Below, piece by piece: positions 45,993-54,420 of a DNA stretch of 64,000 nt; the first letter of the stretch is position 1; every line of letters starts with the position of its first letter. The stretch is from Bradyrhizobium sp. CB1015 (GTDB lineage Bacteria; Pseudomonadota; Alphaproteobacteria; Rhizobiales; Xanthobacteraceae). The stretch covers positions 5,518,001 through 5,582,000 of the forward strand of contig NZ_CP104174.1 of NCBI RefSeq assembly GCF_025200925.1, written 5' to 3'. The position numbers and the translations under genes are program-made. The notes below the pieces were generated by a model that saw only the letters and a list, made by a program, of their open reading frames with translations, was not told where the DNA came from and searched no databases.

Positions 45993-48900
45993 CAGGCGGC
46001 CACCACCGGTGTGTGGAAGGCACGCTTGGTCAGGGGGAACGTGATGGTGCATTGCAACCCGGCCGGGTTGAATGCCATCGTGGTCTGCCCCTTCAGCTCG
46101 AACGCCACCGTGCGCTCCAAAAGCTCGGTCCCGAATCCCTTTCGCGGCCTTGCCGTCACGGGCGGCCCGCCGCGCTCCCGCCACTCGAACACCAGCTCCG
46201 GCGGATCGGCGCTCTCATCGACGCGCCAGGTCACCTCGATGCGCCCGCTCGGCTGACTTAAGGCGCCGTATTTGAGCGCGTTGGTCGCGAGCTCGTGGAT
46301 GGCGAGCGCGAAGGTTTCGGCGGCCTTGGGCTGGAAGCGGATTTTCGGGCCCGAGACCCGCATCTGCTCGCCTTCCCTGGCATTATAGGCGAGCAGCTCC
46401 TCGACCACGAGATATTCCAGATCGACGCCGCCTTCGGGATCGCGCGTCACCAGCGCCTGGGTGCGGGCGAAGGCGTTGAGACGGCCGTCGAGATGGGAGG
46501 CGTATTCCTCCACGGTCGAGCTCGTTTCCGCCGAGCGGCGGGCAATCGAGCGCACCACGCCGAGGGTGTTGCGAACCCGGTGCTGGAGCTCGGCGAGCAG
46601 CAGGCGCTGCCGTTCCTCGGCACGGGTGATTGCGGTGACGTCGATGAAGGTGATGACGACGCCCGCGATGAAATTGTCGATGCTGCGATATGGCAGGATG
46701 CGCACGATGTAGCGCGTGCCGCTGTCCGGCGCGCTCAGCTCGCGCTCGACGCTCGCGAGCGTGCGCAAAACGCGGCGGACATCATCGTAAAGCTCCTCGA
46801 TCGGGATTCGCGCCTTAATATGGCTGATCGGCCGGCCCGTATCGGTCTCGACCAGATGCAGGAGCTGGGTGATGGCGGGCGTGAAGTTCATCACGCGTAG
46901 ATCGTTGTCGAGGAATACCGTGGCGATCTGCGTGCTCTCGAGGAAATTCTTCAGATCGCTGGTGGCACGCGTCAGCTCCTGAACGCGGTGCGCCAGCTCG
47001 CCGTTCACGGTGGTCAGCTCCTCGTTGACCGACTGCAGCTCCTCGCGCGAGGTCTCGAGCTCCTCGTTGGCCGACTGCAACTCCTCGTTCAGCGATTGAT
47101 ATTCCTCGTTCGACGATTTCAGCTCCTCATTGGTGCTCTCGAGCTCCTCGATGGTCGCCTGAAGGCGCTCGCGCGTCGCCCGCAGATCATTCTCGAGGCG
47201 CTCGACGTGCTCGGTGCGCACCAGAGCGTTGGGATTGGTCTGGTCGGCTTCGATGGTTCGCGCCGGGCCGTCCTTGAACAGCACGACGAAATTGCGGTGG
47301 CCGCCGACGCCGTCCTGGATCGGCTCGACCGTGATGTCGACGAGAACGCGGTGACCGTTCACGCCAAGCTGCACCTGCTCGGCATGAACGGTCTCGTTGG
47401 TGTCGGCGGCGCGGCTGAGCGTGGTGCGCAATTCCAGCCGGAGATCGCGGTGCACGAGCTGCAGCAGGTCGAGCGTGGCGGCGCCTGCCGTCGGCTCGAT
47501 ATAGCGGCCGGTGCGCCCGGAGAAATGCAGGACCTGGAAATTTTCGTCGGTGATGACATAGGCCGGGGCATAGCGCTCCGCGATGCGCTGCGCGCGCCGC
47601 TCCAGGCCGACGTCGGGGCCGAACGAGCGCATCGTCGGCACCTCGACCGGCACCCTGCCGGCCGCGGTCGTGATCGGAAACTCGGGCGGCAGCCGCGTTC
47701 CGGTCTCGAGCTTCTTGAAGATCCGGGCGCGGCGGTCGACCGGAGAGAACAGCTTCGGATGCCGGGTCACGTTCTCGGAATTGCCGAGGAACAGATAGCG
47801 CTCCGGCAGCAGCGCGAAATGAAACAGCGGAATCACGCGGTTCTGCAGCTCGGCATTGAGATAGATCAGCAGATTGCGGCAGGAGACGAGGTCGAGCTTG
47901 GAGAACGGGGCGTCCTTGATGACGTTGTGCTGCGAGAAGATGCACATCTCGCGCAGCTCCTTCACCACGCAATAGGTATCGCCCTCGCGCACGAACCAGC
48001 GCGCCAGCCGCTCGCTGGTCATGTCCGTCTCGATATTGGTGCGATAGCGGCCGACGCGGGCGGTTGCGAGCGCCCGTCCATCGATGTCGGTGGCGAAGAT
48101 CTGGACCTGCGGCACGGAGTCCAACCGCGCCATGTGCTCACGCAACAGGATGCCGATCGAATAGGCCTCCTCGCCGGTGGCGCAGCCGAGCACCCAGACG
48201 CGGACCTGCTGGCCTGCCGCCTTGCCCTCGAAGATCTTCGGGATGATCTGCGTCTCCAGCACCTCGAACTCGCGCTTGTCGCGGAAGAATTCGGTGACGC
48301 CGATCAGGAGGTCGTTGAAGAGATGCTGCGCCTCGTCCTTGTCGTTGCGAAGAAAATCCACGTAGGCGGCAATGTCGTCGATCCGGACAACCTGCATGCG
48401 CCGCTGCACCCGGCGCAGGAAGGTGTTCTGCTTGTAGCCGTGGAAATCGTTGCCGGTCTTGTTTCGCAGGATCTCGGCGATGCGCGACAGCGAGGTGGCG
48501 GCCGCGGCGAGGACCTCGTCGAAGCCCTGCTTCTCCTCCAGACGCCTGAGATGACGGGCATAGACCTGGATGTGCTCGGGGATATCCTCGGGCGGAAGAA
48601 CATAATCGGCAATCGCGGCGGGCGTGTTGCCGTCGAGATGCCCGGCCTCGTTCGCATTTTCGATCTTCTCGGCGATGGCGAGGCCGCCGTGATCCTTCAG
48701 CGTCGCCGTGCCCAGCGTGCCGTCGCCCCCGGTGCCGGCAAGGATGACACCGATCGACTGCTCGGCGCGCTCCTCTGCCAGCGAGACCAGGAAGCTGTCG
48801 ATCGTGGCGCGCTCACCGGGCGCCTGCTCGGCCTTGCGGATTGCGAAGCGATCACCCTGGATGGTGGTGATCATGGCCGGTGGACACAGATAGATCGTGC

Positions 48901-49159
48901 CGCCTTCGACCGGGTGACCGTCGGCGATCTCGGCGACCTTGTTGCCGTTGGAATTCTGCACGACGTCGCGCAGCCGCGGCTCGTCGAACGCCTCGTGGTG
49001 CTGAAGCGCCAGCACGATTGCCTGATCGGCCCCGACCGCCATCTTGGCGAAGAAGCGCTCGATGCTGTCCAGCGCGCCTGGCGAGGCGCCGACCCCTATG
49101 ATCAGCGGGGTCTTGCTCTGGCGGTTTGCATCGACCGGCTGGTCGCCGTTTTCGGTCAT
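45992..49159 (-). CDS. Fused CheB-CheR-PAS-HWE histidine kinase
   Basis: A 1055-residue signalling protein. The CheB methylesterase domain has Ser26 (GVGASPGAL), His54/55 (LQHH) and Asp146 (GTGGDGT), so its triad looks complete. The CheR methyltransferase domain (about 210-480) has GCATGEEAYSIG at 325-336. A PAS-like domain follows, then a coiled coil of repeated ELxSxNEEL units (about 640-720), a PAS domain with FLDNDLRVMNF, and an HWE kinase domain from about 855: AELQHRVRNTLGVVRSIA with the phospho-histidine, and LAIHELATNALKYGAL. There are no transmembrane segments. Domain order matches the CheB/CheR-HWE proteins of rhizobia. Operon with the Crp/Fnr gene. Confidence 0.95.
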   Translation of the reverse strand: MTENGDQPVDANRQSKTPLIIGVGASPGALDSIERFFAKMAVGADQAIVLALQHHEAFDEPRLRDVVQNSNGNKVAEIADGHPVEGGTIYLCPPAMITTIQGDRFAIRKAEQAPGERATIDSFLVSLAEERAEQSIGVILAGTGGDGTLGTATLKDHGGLAIAEKIENANEAGHLDGNTPAAIADYVLPPEDIPEHIQVYARHLRRLEEKQGFDEVLAAAATSLSRIAEILRNKTGNDFHGYKQNTFLRRVQRRMQVVRIDDIAAYVDFLRNDKDEAQHLFNDLLIGVTEFFRDKREFEVLETQIIPKIFEGKAAGQQVRVWVLGCATGEEAYSIGILLREHMARLDSVPQVQIFATDIDGRALATARVGRYRTNIETDMTSERLARWFVREGDTYCVVKELREMCIFSQHNVIKDAPFSKLDLVSCRNLLIYLNAELQNRVIPLFHFALLPERYLFLGNSENVTRHPKLFSPVDRRARIFKKLETGTRLPPEFPITTAAGRVPVEVPTMRSFGPDVGLERRAQRIAERYAPAYVITDENFQVLHFSGRTGRYIEPTAGAATLDLLQLVHRDLRLELRTTLSRAADTNETVHAEQVQLGVNGHRVLVDITVEPIQDGVGGHRNFVVLFKDGPARTIEADQTNPNALVRTEHVERLENDLRATRERLQATIEELESTNEELKSSNEEYQSLNEELQSANEELETSREELQSVNEELTTVNGELAHRVQELTRATSDLKNFLESTQIATVFLDNDLRVMNFTPAITQLLHLVETDTGRPISHIKARIPIEELYDDVRRVLRTLASVERELSAPDSGTRYIVRILPYRSIDNFIAGVVITFIDVTAITRAEERQRLLLAELQHRVRNTLGVVRSIARRSAETSSTVEEYASHLDGRLNAFARTQALVTRDPEGGVDLEYLVVEELLAYNAREGEQMRVSGPKIRFQPKAAETFALAIHELATNALKYGALSQPSGRIEVTWRVDESADPPELVFEWRERGGPPVTARPRKGFGTELLERTVAFELKGQTTMAFNPAGLQCTITFPLTKRAFHTPVVAA

Positions 49160-49367
49160 GGCTCTGGTGGCTCACTGGCTGGCGGGAACCCGATGGGCGC
49201 CCCACCCTGCAAATAGCAGAATCGATATTATCCCAACACATCAAAGGCAAAAATGTCCCGGGCGTCCCTTTGATCCAGCTAGCCCCATTCAGGCGACGGG
49301 CGCGACTGGGTCGCCTGCTTCTGCGCTGCGTCGAGCAACGCTGTGCGGGAGATCAGCGTCGGGCGCC

Positions 49368-49637
49368 CTACGCCTCCGGATTGACCTCACGCTGCAGAAA
49401 GGTCACACGCTCCTCGATCAGGGTGCGGTGGCGCTCCCATTCGACCAGCGTCTGCTTGAGCAGGTCGACCAGCCGCTCCGCCTGAAGCGTGTCGTGACCG
49501 CCTGCCATGAGCTCGCGCACCCGGTCCTCCTGATCGCGAACCCGCTGCCAACCGCTCTCGATATCGTGGTCCGCCTTCACCAGCAGGCGGCGCTCGGCAT
49601 CGAGCTGTGCGGTGCGTTCGGCAAGAGAGATTGCCAT
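49368..49637 (-). CDS. Small coiled-coil hypothetical protein
   Basis: An 89-residue fully helical protein (AERTAQLDAERRLLVKADHD, DQEDRVRELMAGGHD). It lies 10 bp after the CheB gene on the same strand and probably shares its transcript. No family is recognised. Confidence 0.65.
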   Translation of the reverse strand: MAISLAERTAQLDAERRLLVKADHDIESGWQRVRDQEDRVRELMAGGHDTLQAERLVDLLKQTLVEWERHRTLIEERVTFLQREVNPEA

Positions 49638-49647
49638 GGCCGCCCCT

Positions 49648-50655
49648 TCACGCCTCCCGTTTGCCTACGGAAGGATCGAGCGACTTTAGCACGACGCGCC
49701 TGATCATGTCGGCATATTCGCGATATTCGAGCGCCCGAGCCTCGTACATCTCCGCGACGGCAGCCCGGCCGCTGCGCCGACCATCGGCGGCCATGCGCTG
49801 CACCAGCTCCGCCCGCTCCTCGATGATCCGCAATGCCACGCGCAAGGCTTCGTCGACGCGCCCCTCCTGCTCCTTGGCGAGCGCATCGGCGGTGAAGCCG
49901 TGGCCGACCTGGCAGCGGAAACGCATCGGGCGGGCGTTCTTGACCTCCGAGAGCACCCCGCCGCAGGTTGGACAGGTCAGGGCGACAGGGTCAGCCATAG
50001 AGACGAGATTGTCGCTTCCGATCCGCTCACCGGCCGCGATCTCGACCTCGAGCCTGATCTCGGGCGGGATCGGCAGCGCGGCGCCGGCCTGCTCCCTGAC
50101 CAGTTCGGACAGCACGTCGCCCATAGTGGCGCCGGGAACGCAGAGGTCGACCGTGGTCGCCTCCATGGCGCGCCGCGGCATCTCGTCCGAGATCGCGTCC
50201 GCGGGGTCCTGCACCACGGCCAAGCCGCCGCAGCGCTTGATGGCATTGAGGCCGGCCGCACCGTCGGACAACAGGCCGCTCAGGAGCACGCCGATGACGC
50301 GCGGCCCGTGATAGAGCGCGGCGGAGCGGAACAGCGCATCGATCGCCGGCCGCACCATGTTCTCGCGCGGGCCGCGGCCGAGAAAGATGTGGTCCTCCGT
50401 GACGAGAAGATGATGGTCCGGGGCACCCAGGTAGATCTGGCCGGGCTCGATCTTCATGCCGTTCTCGGCCTGCCGCACCGGGAGCGGACCGGCACTGCCG
50501 GCCACGGTGGAGAGGATGCCGATGCCCTGCGCCGGAATGTGCAGCACGACGAAGACGGCGGCCGGCAGGTCCGCGGGCAGACGGCCCAGAATCTGCTTCA
50601 ATGGAGCCGTCGCTCCGGCCGAGCCCCCGATGACAATGATGTCGCGGTTGGCCAT
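49648..50655 (-). CDS. CheB-type methylesterase with zinc-ribbon-like C-terminus
   Basis: A 335-residue protein. The CheB domain has the nucleophile in IGGSAGATAPL, the histidine in VVLHIPAQG, and Asp in LSGLLSDGAAGL. It lacks a receiver domain. After about residue 200 comes CPTCGGVLSEVKNARPMRFRC, a four-ligand zinc-ribbon-like region, then a helical segment with many Glu/Arg. CheB removes methyl groups from chemoreceptors; without a receiver it may be controlled by partners. ATG 50655 fits GGAGG upstream. Divergent from the receiver gene, with 87 bp between. Confidence 0.85.
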   Translation of the reverse strand: MANRDIIVIGGSAGATAPLKQILGRLPADLPAAVFVVLHIPAQGIGILSTVAGSAGPLPVRQAENGMKIEPGQIYLGAPDHHLLVTEDHIFLGRGPRENMVRPAIDALFRSAALYHGPRVIGVLLSGLLSDGAAGLNAIKRCGGLAVVQDPADAISDEMPRRAMEATTVDLCVPGATMGDVLSELVREQAGAALPIPPEIRLEVEIAAGERIGSDNLVSMADPVALTCPTCGGVLSEVKNARPMRFRCQVGHGFTADALAKEQEGRVDEALRVALRIIEERAELVQRMAADGRRSGRAAVAEMYEARALEYREYADMIRRVVLKSLDPSVGKREA

Positions 50656-50742
50656 GGAACCCGCCTCCATTTGCTTCGTTTGCAGTTTGCACCAAGGCGG
50701 ATCGCCGGCCTAGGTTCCTATGCGTCTGGAGGCCGAGACAGC

Positions 50743-51138
50743 ATGGCGGCATCGTCGCATCAGCCCGCAGAGCTCAAGGGGCGCCGCATCTTCGTGGTCG
50801 AGGACGAGTATTTTCTCGCCGAGGACATCGGCAAGACATTCCGCGCGCTCGGTGCGGAGATCGCCGGTCCCGTCGGCCATCTCGAAGACGCGCTCAAGAT
50901 CCTGCACGACGGCAGCGTCCTGGACGCAGCCGTGCTCGACGTGAACATCCGCAGCGAGATGATCTTTCCGATCGCCCGCGAGCTGAGGGCACGGAACGTG
51001 CCGTTCCTTTTCACCACGGGATACGACAAGATCACGCTCGGTCCGGAATTTCAGGACGTGCCGCTGCTGGAAAAGCCGATCGATCTTGCGGCGATGGCAC
51101 GGAAGCTTGCCGGGCTTATCACGCAGCCGCCTAGCTGA
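50743..51138 (+). CDS. Single-domain response regulator
   Basis: A 131-residue receiver domain protein. VVEDEYFLAEDI carries the acidic pair, AAVLDVNIRSE the phospho-acceptor Asp, TGYDK the conserved Thr and LEKPID the Lys. No output domain follows. It may be the partner of the nearby HWE kinase or CheB. The ATG at 50743 has GGAGG slightly far upstream. It is divergent from cheB. Confidence 0.88.
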   Translation: MAASSHQPAELKGRRIFVVEDEYFLAEDIGKTFRALGAEIAGPVGHLEDALKILHDGSVLDAAVLDVNIRSEMIFPIARELRARNVPFLFTTGYDKITLGPEFQDVPLLEKPIDLAAMARKLAGLITQPPS

Positions 51139-51173
51139 CACGCCGCGAGGTGCGGTCCTTCGGGGAACGACCG

Positions 51174-51365
51174 ATGATTTATGCGCCCAATTCCGCCGTC
51201 GACAAGCAGCTCCTGCATTATTCCTGAGAGCTGGTCCGCGAGGCCATGGCATTGCTGCGCAAGAGCGATCACCTCGTGAGCGCGCGGCGGCTGCGCGATG
51301 ACCTGGGAGAGGAACGCCGCCAGCCGCAGCCTCGAGAGGACCGGAGATCGGACCACGGCCGCTGA
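51174..51365 (+). pseudogene. Short reading frame with an in-frame TGA
   Basis: An open frame of 64 codons beginning at ATG 51174 contains one TGA at codon 18. The second half (ELVREAMALLRKSDHLVSAR) looks like a real helical protein. It may be a decayed small gene or chance. Confidence 0.25.
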
Positions 51366-51384
51366 TCTCACAGCCGATTGACGA

Positions 51385-51465
51385 TCAGAACAGATGCGCG
51401 ATGGCAAGCCAGGCGGTTACTGCCAGGCACAGGACAACCGCGGCGTAAGGTAGCGCGATGCGCAA
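51385..51465 (-). CDS. Tiny membrane ORF, 26 residues
   Basis: A TTG start at 51465 with GGGGAG upstream yields 26 residues, nearly all hydrophobic (ALPYAAVVLCLAVTAWLAIA), a single membrane helix. It follows the 29-residue ORF by 17 bases. Low certainty because of size and TTG start. Confidence 0.3.
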   Translation of the reverse strand: MRIALPYAAVVLCLAVTAWLAIAHLF

Positions 51466-51482
51466 GACGGCAGGCTCCCCAC

Positions 51483-51572
51483 TCAGCTCATCATCATCCA
51501 GACGATTGCCACCATCATCACGAGAAATCCCGTAACGGCAGTCGCGACAAAGGCCTGTTCGATGCGATCCAT
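51483..51572 (-). CDS. Tiny membrane ORF, 29 residues
   Basis: An ATG at 51572 opens a 29-residue frame: short charged start (MDRIEQAF), then a transmembrane segment (VTGFLVMMVAIVWMMMS). It could be a small membrane protein. The ribosome binding site is weak (GGGGGGCTGCGG). Confidence 0.35.
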   Translation of the reverse strand: MDRIEQAFVATAVTGFLVMMVAIVWMMMS

Positions 51573-51713
51573 TGCCACCGCAGCCCCCCTTTTGTTTCAG
51601 CCCGTACAATTTGACGGTTTGAGGGCCGCGGCGCATTAGGCTATGTGAATCGGGGGTCTTCTTTCCCTTCGCAAACGGTTCGCGCCGCTCCGCAGCATTG
51701 CGCGCCCGTCGCT

Positions 51714-52496
51714 CTACGACCTTGCGGTACCGGGCTCCGCCATCTTGCGGTGCTGCTTGGCCAGCATCTCGTTCGGCGTAACGTTCGCGACCGTCGTCTG
51801 GATCTTGTTCTTCAGCCCGGTGACGATGTCGGCCTCCCCGCGCATCATCGCATCGAAACCGGCCTTGGCGACATCGTAGGCGCCGTCCTTCTTGTCGGTG
51901 CCGACCTTGGTGTCCATCATGTCCGCGCGGCGGAAGAACTCGGTCTCGGTCGCACCCGGCATCAGGCAGGTGACGGTGACGCCGCTGTCGCGCAGTTCCT
52001 CGCGCAGCGCAAACGAGAAGGAATCGAGGAACGCCTTGCTGGCGTTGTAGGCGGCCTGGAAACTGCCCGGCATGAAACCGGCGATCGAACCGGTGATCAG
52101 GATGCGGCCGGCATTGCGGCGGAGCATCTCATTGCCGACGCGGTGGATCAGATACAGCGTGCCGGTGATGTTGGTGTCGATGAGGTGCTTCACCCTGGCA
52201 AAGTCCTGGTCGAGGAACGCCTTGCCGAGACCGATGCCGGCATTGGCCAGCAACGCATCGATCGGCCGGTCGCCGATCGCCGCGCACAGCTTGTCGACGC
52301 CCTCGGTAGTCGCAAGATCGGTCTCGACCGGCTCCACGCTGCCGCCAAGCCGACGCAGATCGACGGCCACCCGCTCGATCTGAGGCTCGTCCGCGGCGAT
52401 AACGAGGTTGAACCCGGCCTGCGCGCAGCACCTGGCGAGTTCCAGACCGATACCGGTTGAGGCGCCTGTGACGACGGCGAACTGATTGGCGGGCAT
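51714..52496 (-). CDS. Short-chain dehydrogenase/reductase
   Basis: A 260-residue SDR. The cofactor site is VTGASTGIGLELA at residues 9-21, the middle motif NAGIG, and the catalytic set Ser in ITGSIAG, Tyr and Lys in AAYNASKAF. SDRs reduce or oxidise many carbonyl compounds. The gene is divergent from the zinc alcohol dehydrogenase, separated by 167 bp. GGAAC in this gap on the minus strand (52565-52569) followed by a weak -10 could be a stress-sigma promoter. Confidence 0.9.
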   Translation of the reverse strand: MPANQFAVVTGASTGIGLELARCCAQAGFNLVIAADEPQIERVAVDLRRLGGSVEPVETDLATTEGVDKLCAAIGDRPIDALLANAGIGLGKAFLDQDFARVKHLIDTNITGTLYLIHRVGNEMLRRNAGRILITGSIAGFMPGSFQAAYNASKAFLDSFSFALREELRDSGVTVTCLMPGATETEFFRRADMMDTKVGTDKKDGAYDVAKAGFDAMMRGEADIVTGLKNKIQTTVANVTPNEMLAKQHRKMAEPGTARS

Positions 52497-52663
52497 GCGG
52501 CACCTCCTTGCAACTGAGATCGTGGAATTGAGGCGATCACGCTCAATCGCTGCCCTGCTCTCTCGTTCCTATTTGCGCAGTGCGAAGAATTTGCGCGCGG
52601 CGATAGCAACCATCGTTCGTGCCTGGACTTACATGGCACGTGGATCAACCGGGAGGACGGACG

Positions 52664-53839
52664 ATGAAGGCGCTGGTCTGGCACGGCAAGGAGGACATCC
52701 GGTGCGATACCGTCACCGACCCGGAGATCCAGGATCCGCGTGATGCCATCATCAAGGTGACGAGCTGCGCCATCTGCGGCTCCGACCTGCACCTCTTTCA
52801 CAATTTCATTCCGGGCATGCTGCCCGGCGACATCTTGGGCCACGAGTCCATGGGCGAAGTGGTCGAGGTCGGCTCCGGCGTCAACGGCAAGCTCAAGAAG
52901 GGTGACCGCGTCGTCGTGCCGTTCACGATCATTTGCGGTGAATGCGACCAGTGCAAGCGCGGCAATTTCTCTGTGTGTGAGACCACCAACCGCAAGCGTC
53001 ATCTGGCCGACAAGGTATTCGGGCACACGACGGCAGGCCTGTTCGGCTACACCCATCTGACCGGCGGCTATCCCGGCGGCCAAGCCGAATATCTCCGCGT
53101 GCCCTTTGCCGACGCCACCCACATCAAGGTGCCGGCGGGCATTCCCGACGAGCAATTGCTGTTCCTCAGCGACATCTTCCCGACCGGCTGGCAGGCCGCC
53201 GTGCAATGCGACATCGAGCCGACGGACACGGTCGCGATCTGGGGCTGTGGCCCGGTCGGGCAGATGGCGATCCGCAGCGCCATCCTGCTCGACGCCAACC
53301 AGGTGATCGCGATCGACTGCCTGCCGGAGCGGCTCAGCATGGCCGAAGCCGGCGGCGCCACCACGATCAACTTCGAGACCGAGAGCGTGGTGGAGCGGCT
53401 CCAGGAGCTGACCGACGGCAAGGGTCCGGAAAAATGCATCGATTGCGTCGGCATGGAATCGCATGTGATGCCATCGCTGCCCGACACCCTGCTCGACCGC
53501 GCCAAGCAGATGGTGATGGCCGAGAGTGACAGGCCCCACGTGCTGCGCGAGATGATCTATGTCTGCCGTCCCGGTGGCATCATCTCGGTGCCAGGCGTGT
53601 ACAGCGGCCTGTCCGACATGCTCCCGATGGGCGCCTTCATGAACAAGGGCCTGACGATGCGGACCGGCCAGACCCACGTCAACCGCTGGACCGACGATCT
53701 GCTCCGCCGCATCGAAGAAGGCGAGATCGACCCGTCCTTCGTCATCACCCACACCGTCCCGCTCGCCCAAGGCCCCGAGATGTACCAGGTGTTTCGCGAC
53801 AAGCGCGATTCCTGCGTCAAGGTCGTGCTGAAGCCATGA
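52664..53839 (+). CDS. Zinc-dependent alcohol dehydrogenase
   Basis: A 391-residue medium-chain dehydrogenase. The catalytic zinc ligand site begins [11 protein letters not shown], with [12 protein letters not shown]. The structural zinc site is [15 protein letters not shown], four cysteines. The nucleotide-binding motif is [11 protein letters not shown]. The type matches the formaldehyde/threonine-like dehydrogenases often called zinc-dependent alcohol dehydrogenase. The start at 52664 follows GGGAGGACGGACG. It leads a tight run of five same-strand genes and overlaps the next gene's first possible start. Confidence 0.92.
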   Translation: MKALVWHGKEDIRCDTVTDPEIQDPRDAIIKVTSCAICGSDLHLFHNFIPGMLPGDILGHESMGEVVEVGSGVNGKLKKGDRVVVPFTIICGECDQCKRGNFSVCETTNRKRHLADKVFGHTTAGLFGYTHLTGGYPGGQAEYLRVPFADATHIKVPAGIPDEQLLFLSDIFPTGWQAAVQCDIEPTDTVAIWGCGPVGQMAIRSAILLDANQVIAIDCLPERLSMAEAGGATTINFETESVVERLQELTDGKGPEKCIDCVGMESHVMPSLPDTLLDRAKQMVMAESDRPHVLREMIYVCRPGGIISVPGVYSGLSDMLPMGAFMNKGLTMRTGQTHVNRWTDDLLRRIEEGEIDPSFVITHTVPLAQGPEMYQVFRDKRDSCVKVVLKP

Positions 53840-53850
53840 AGGAGCAAGCC

Positions 53851-54420
53851 ATGTTTCACTTCTCCAACATCGTGCGCACCAAGGGCGACCCGAAGATCGT
53901 CGCGGGCGGACCGAGCCTGAAGCAGCCGGCGGACCAGCTCGCACGCGCACTCGGCTGGTTCAGCATCGGCCTCGGCGTCGTCGAGCTCTTCGCCCCGAGA
54001 CGCGTCACGCACACGCTGGGCATGGAAGGCCATGAGACGCTGGTGCGCGCCTTCGGCGTGCGCGAGATCCTTGCCGGGATCATGTCGCTCTCGGTCGACA
54101 AGAACGCCGGCCTGTGGGCCCGCGTCGGCGGCGACGGCCTCGATGCGGCCGCGCTGCTGTCCGGGCTGACGTCGGACAATCCCAAGAAGGGCAACATCGC
54201 GCTGGCGCTGCTGATGGTCGGCGGCATCGCCGTGCTCGACTACCGCGCCGCGCAGGACACGAGGCCACGCCGCCCGCCGCGCGATGCACGGCGCAAGCTC
54301 TATCCGAACCGCAGCGGTTTTCCCAGGGGCATCGAGAGCGTCCGAACTGCGGCGAGGCAGATCGCGGCGCCTGCTGGGCACAACGAGGTGAAGCAAGGTG
54401 ATGAGCGCCGAGTCCCGTGA
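53851..54420 (+). CDS. Membrane protein, cyclase/dehydrase-associated type
   Basis: A 189-residue protein. The first segment ALGWFSIGLGVVELFAPRRV and the second (VREILAGIMSLSV; IALALLMVGGIAVLDYRAA) are like the membrane part of proteins annotated 'cyclase/dehydrase', but without the SRPBCC domain. Start 53851 is supported by AAGGAG six bases upstream. The 3' end overlaps the GH13 gene by 20 bp, so translation is linked. Its role is unknown. Confidence 0.72.
   Translation: MFHFSNIVRTKGDPKIVAGGPSLKQPADQLARALGWFSIGLGVVELFAPRRVTHTLGMEGHETLVRAFGVREILAGIMSLSVDKNAGLWARVGGDGLDAAALLSGLTSDNPKKGNIALALLMVGGIAVLDYRAAQDTRPRRPPRDARRKLYPNRSGFPRGIESVRTAARQIAAPAGHNEVKQGDERRVP

Noticed and set aside
46988..49216. 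742-residue plus-strand reading opposite the HWE kinase
   Set aside because: Antisense shadow; composition is that of reversed codons and no motif is present.
52190..53950. 586-residue minus-strand reading opposite the zinc alcohol dehydrogenase
   Set aside because: Antisense shadow covering a real gene and a promoter gap.
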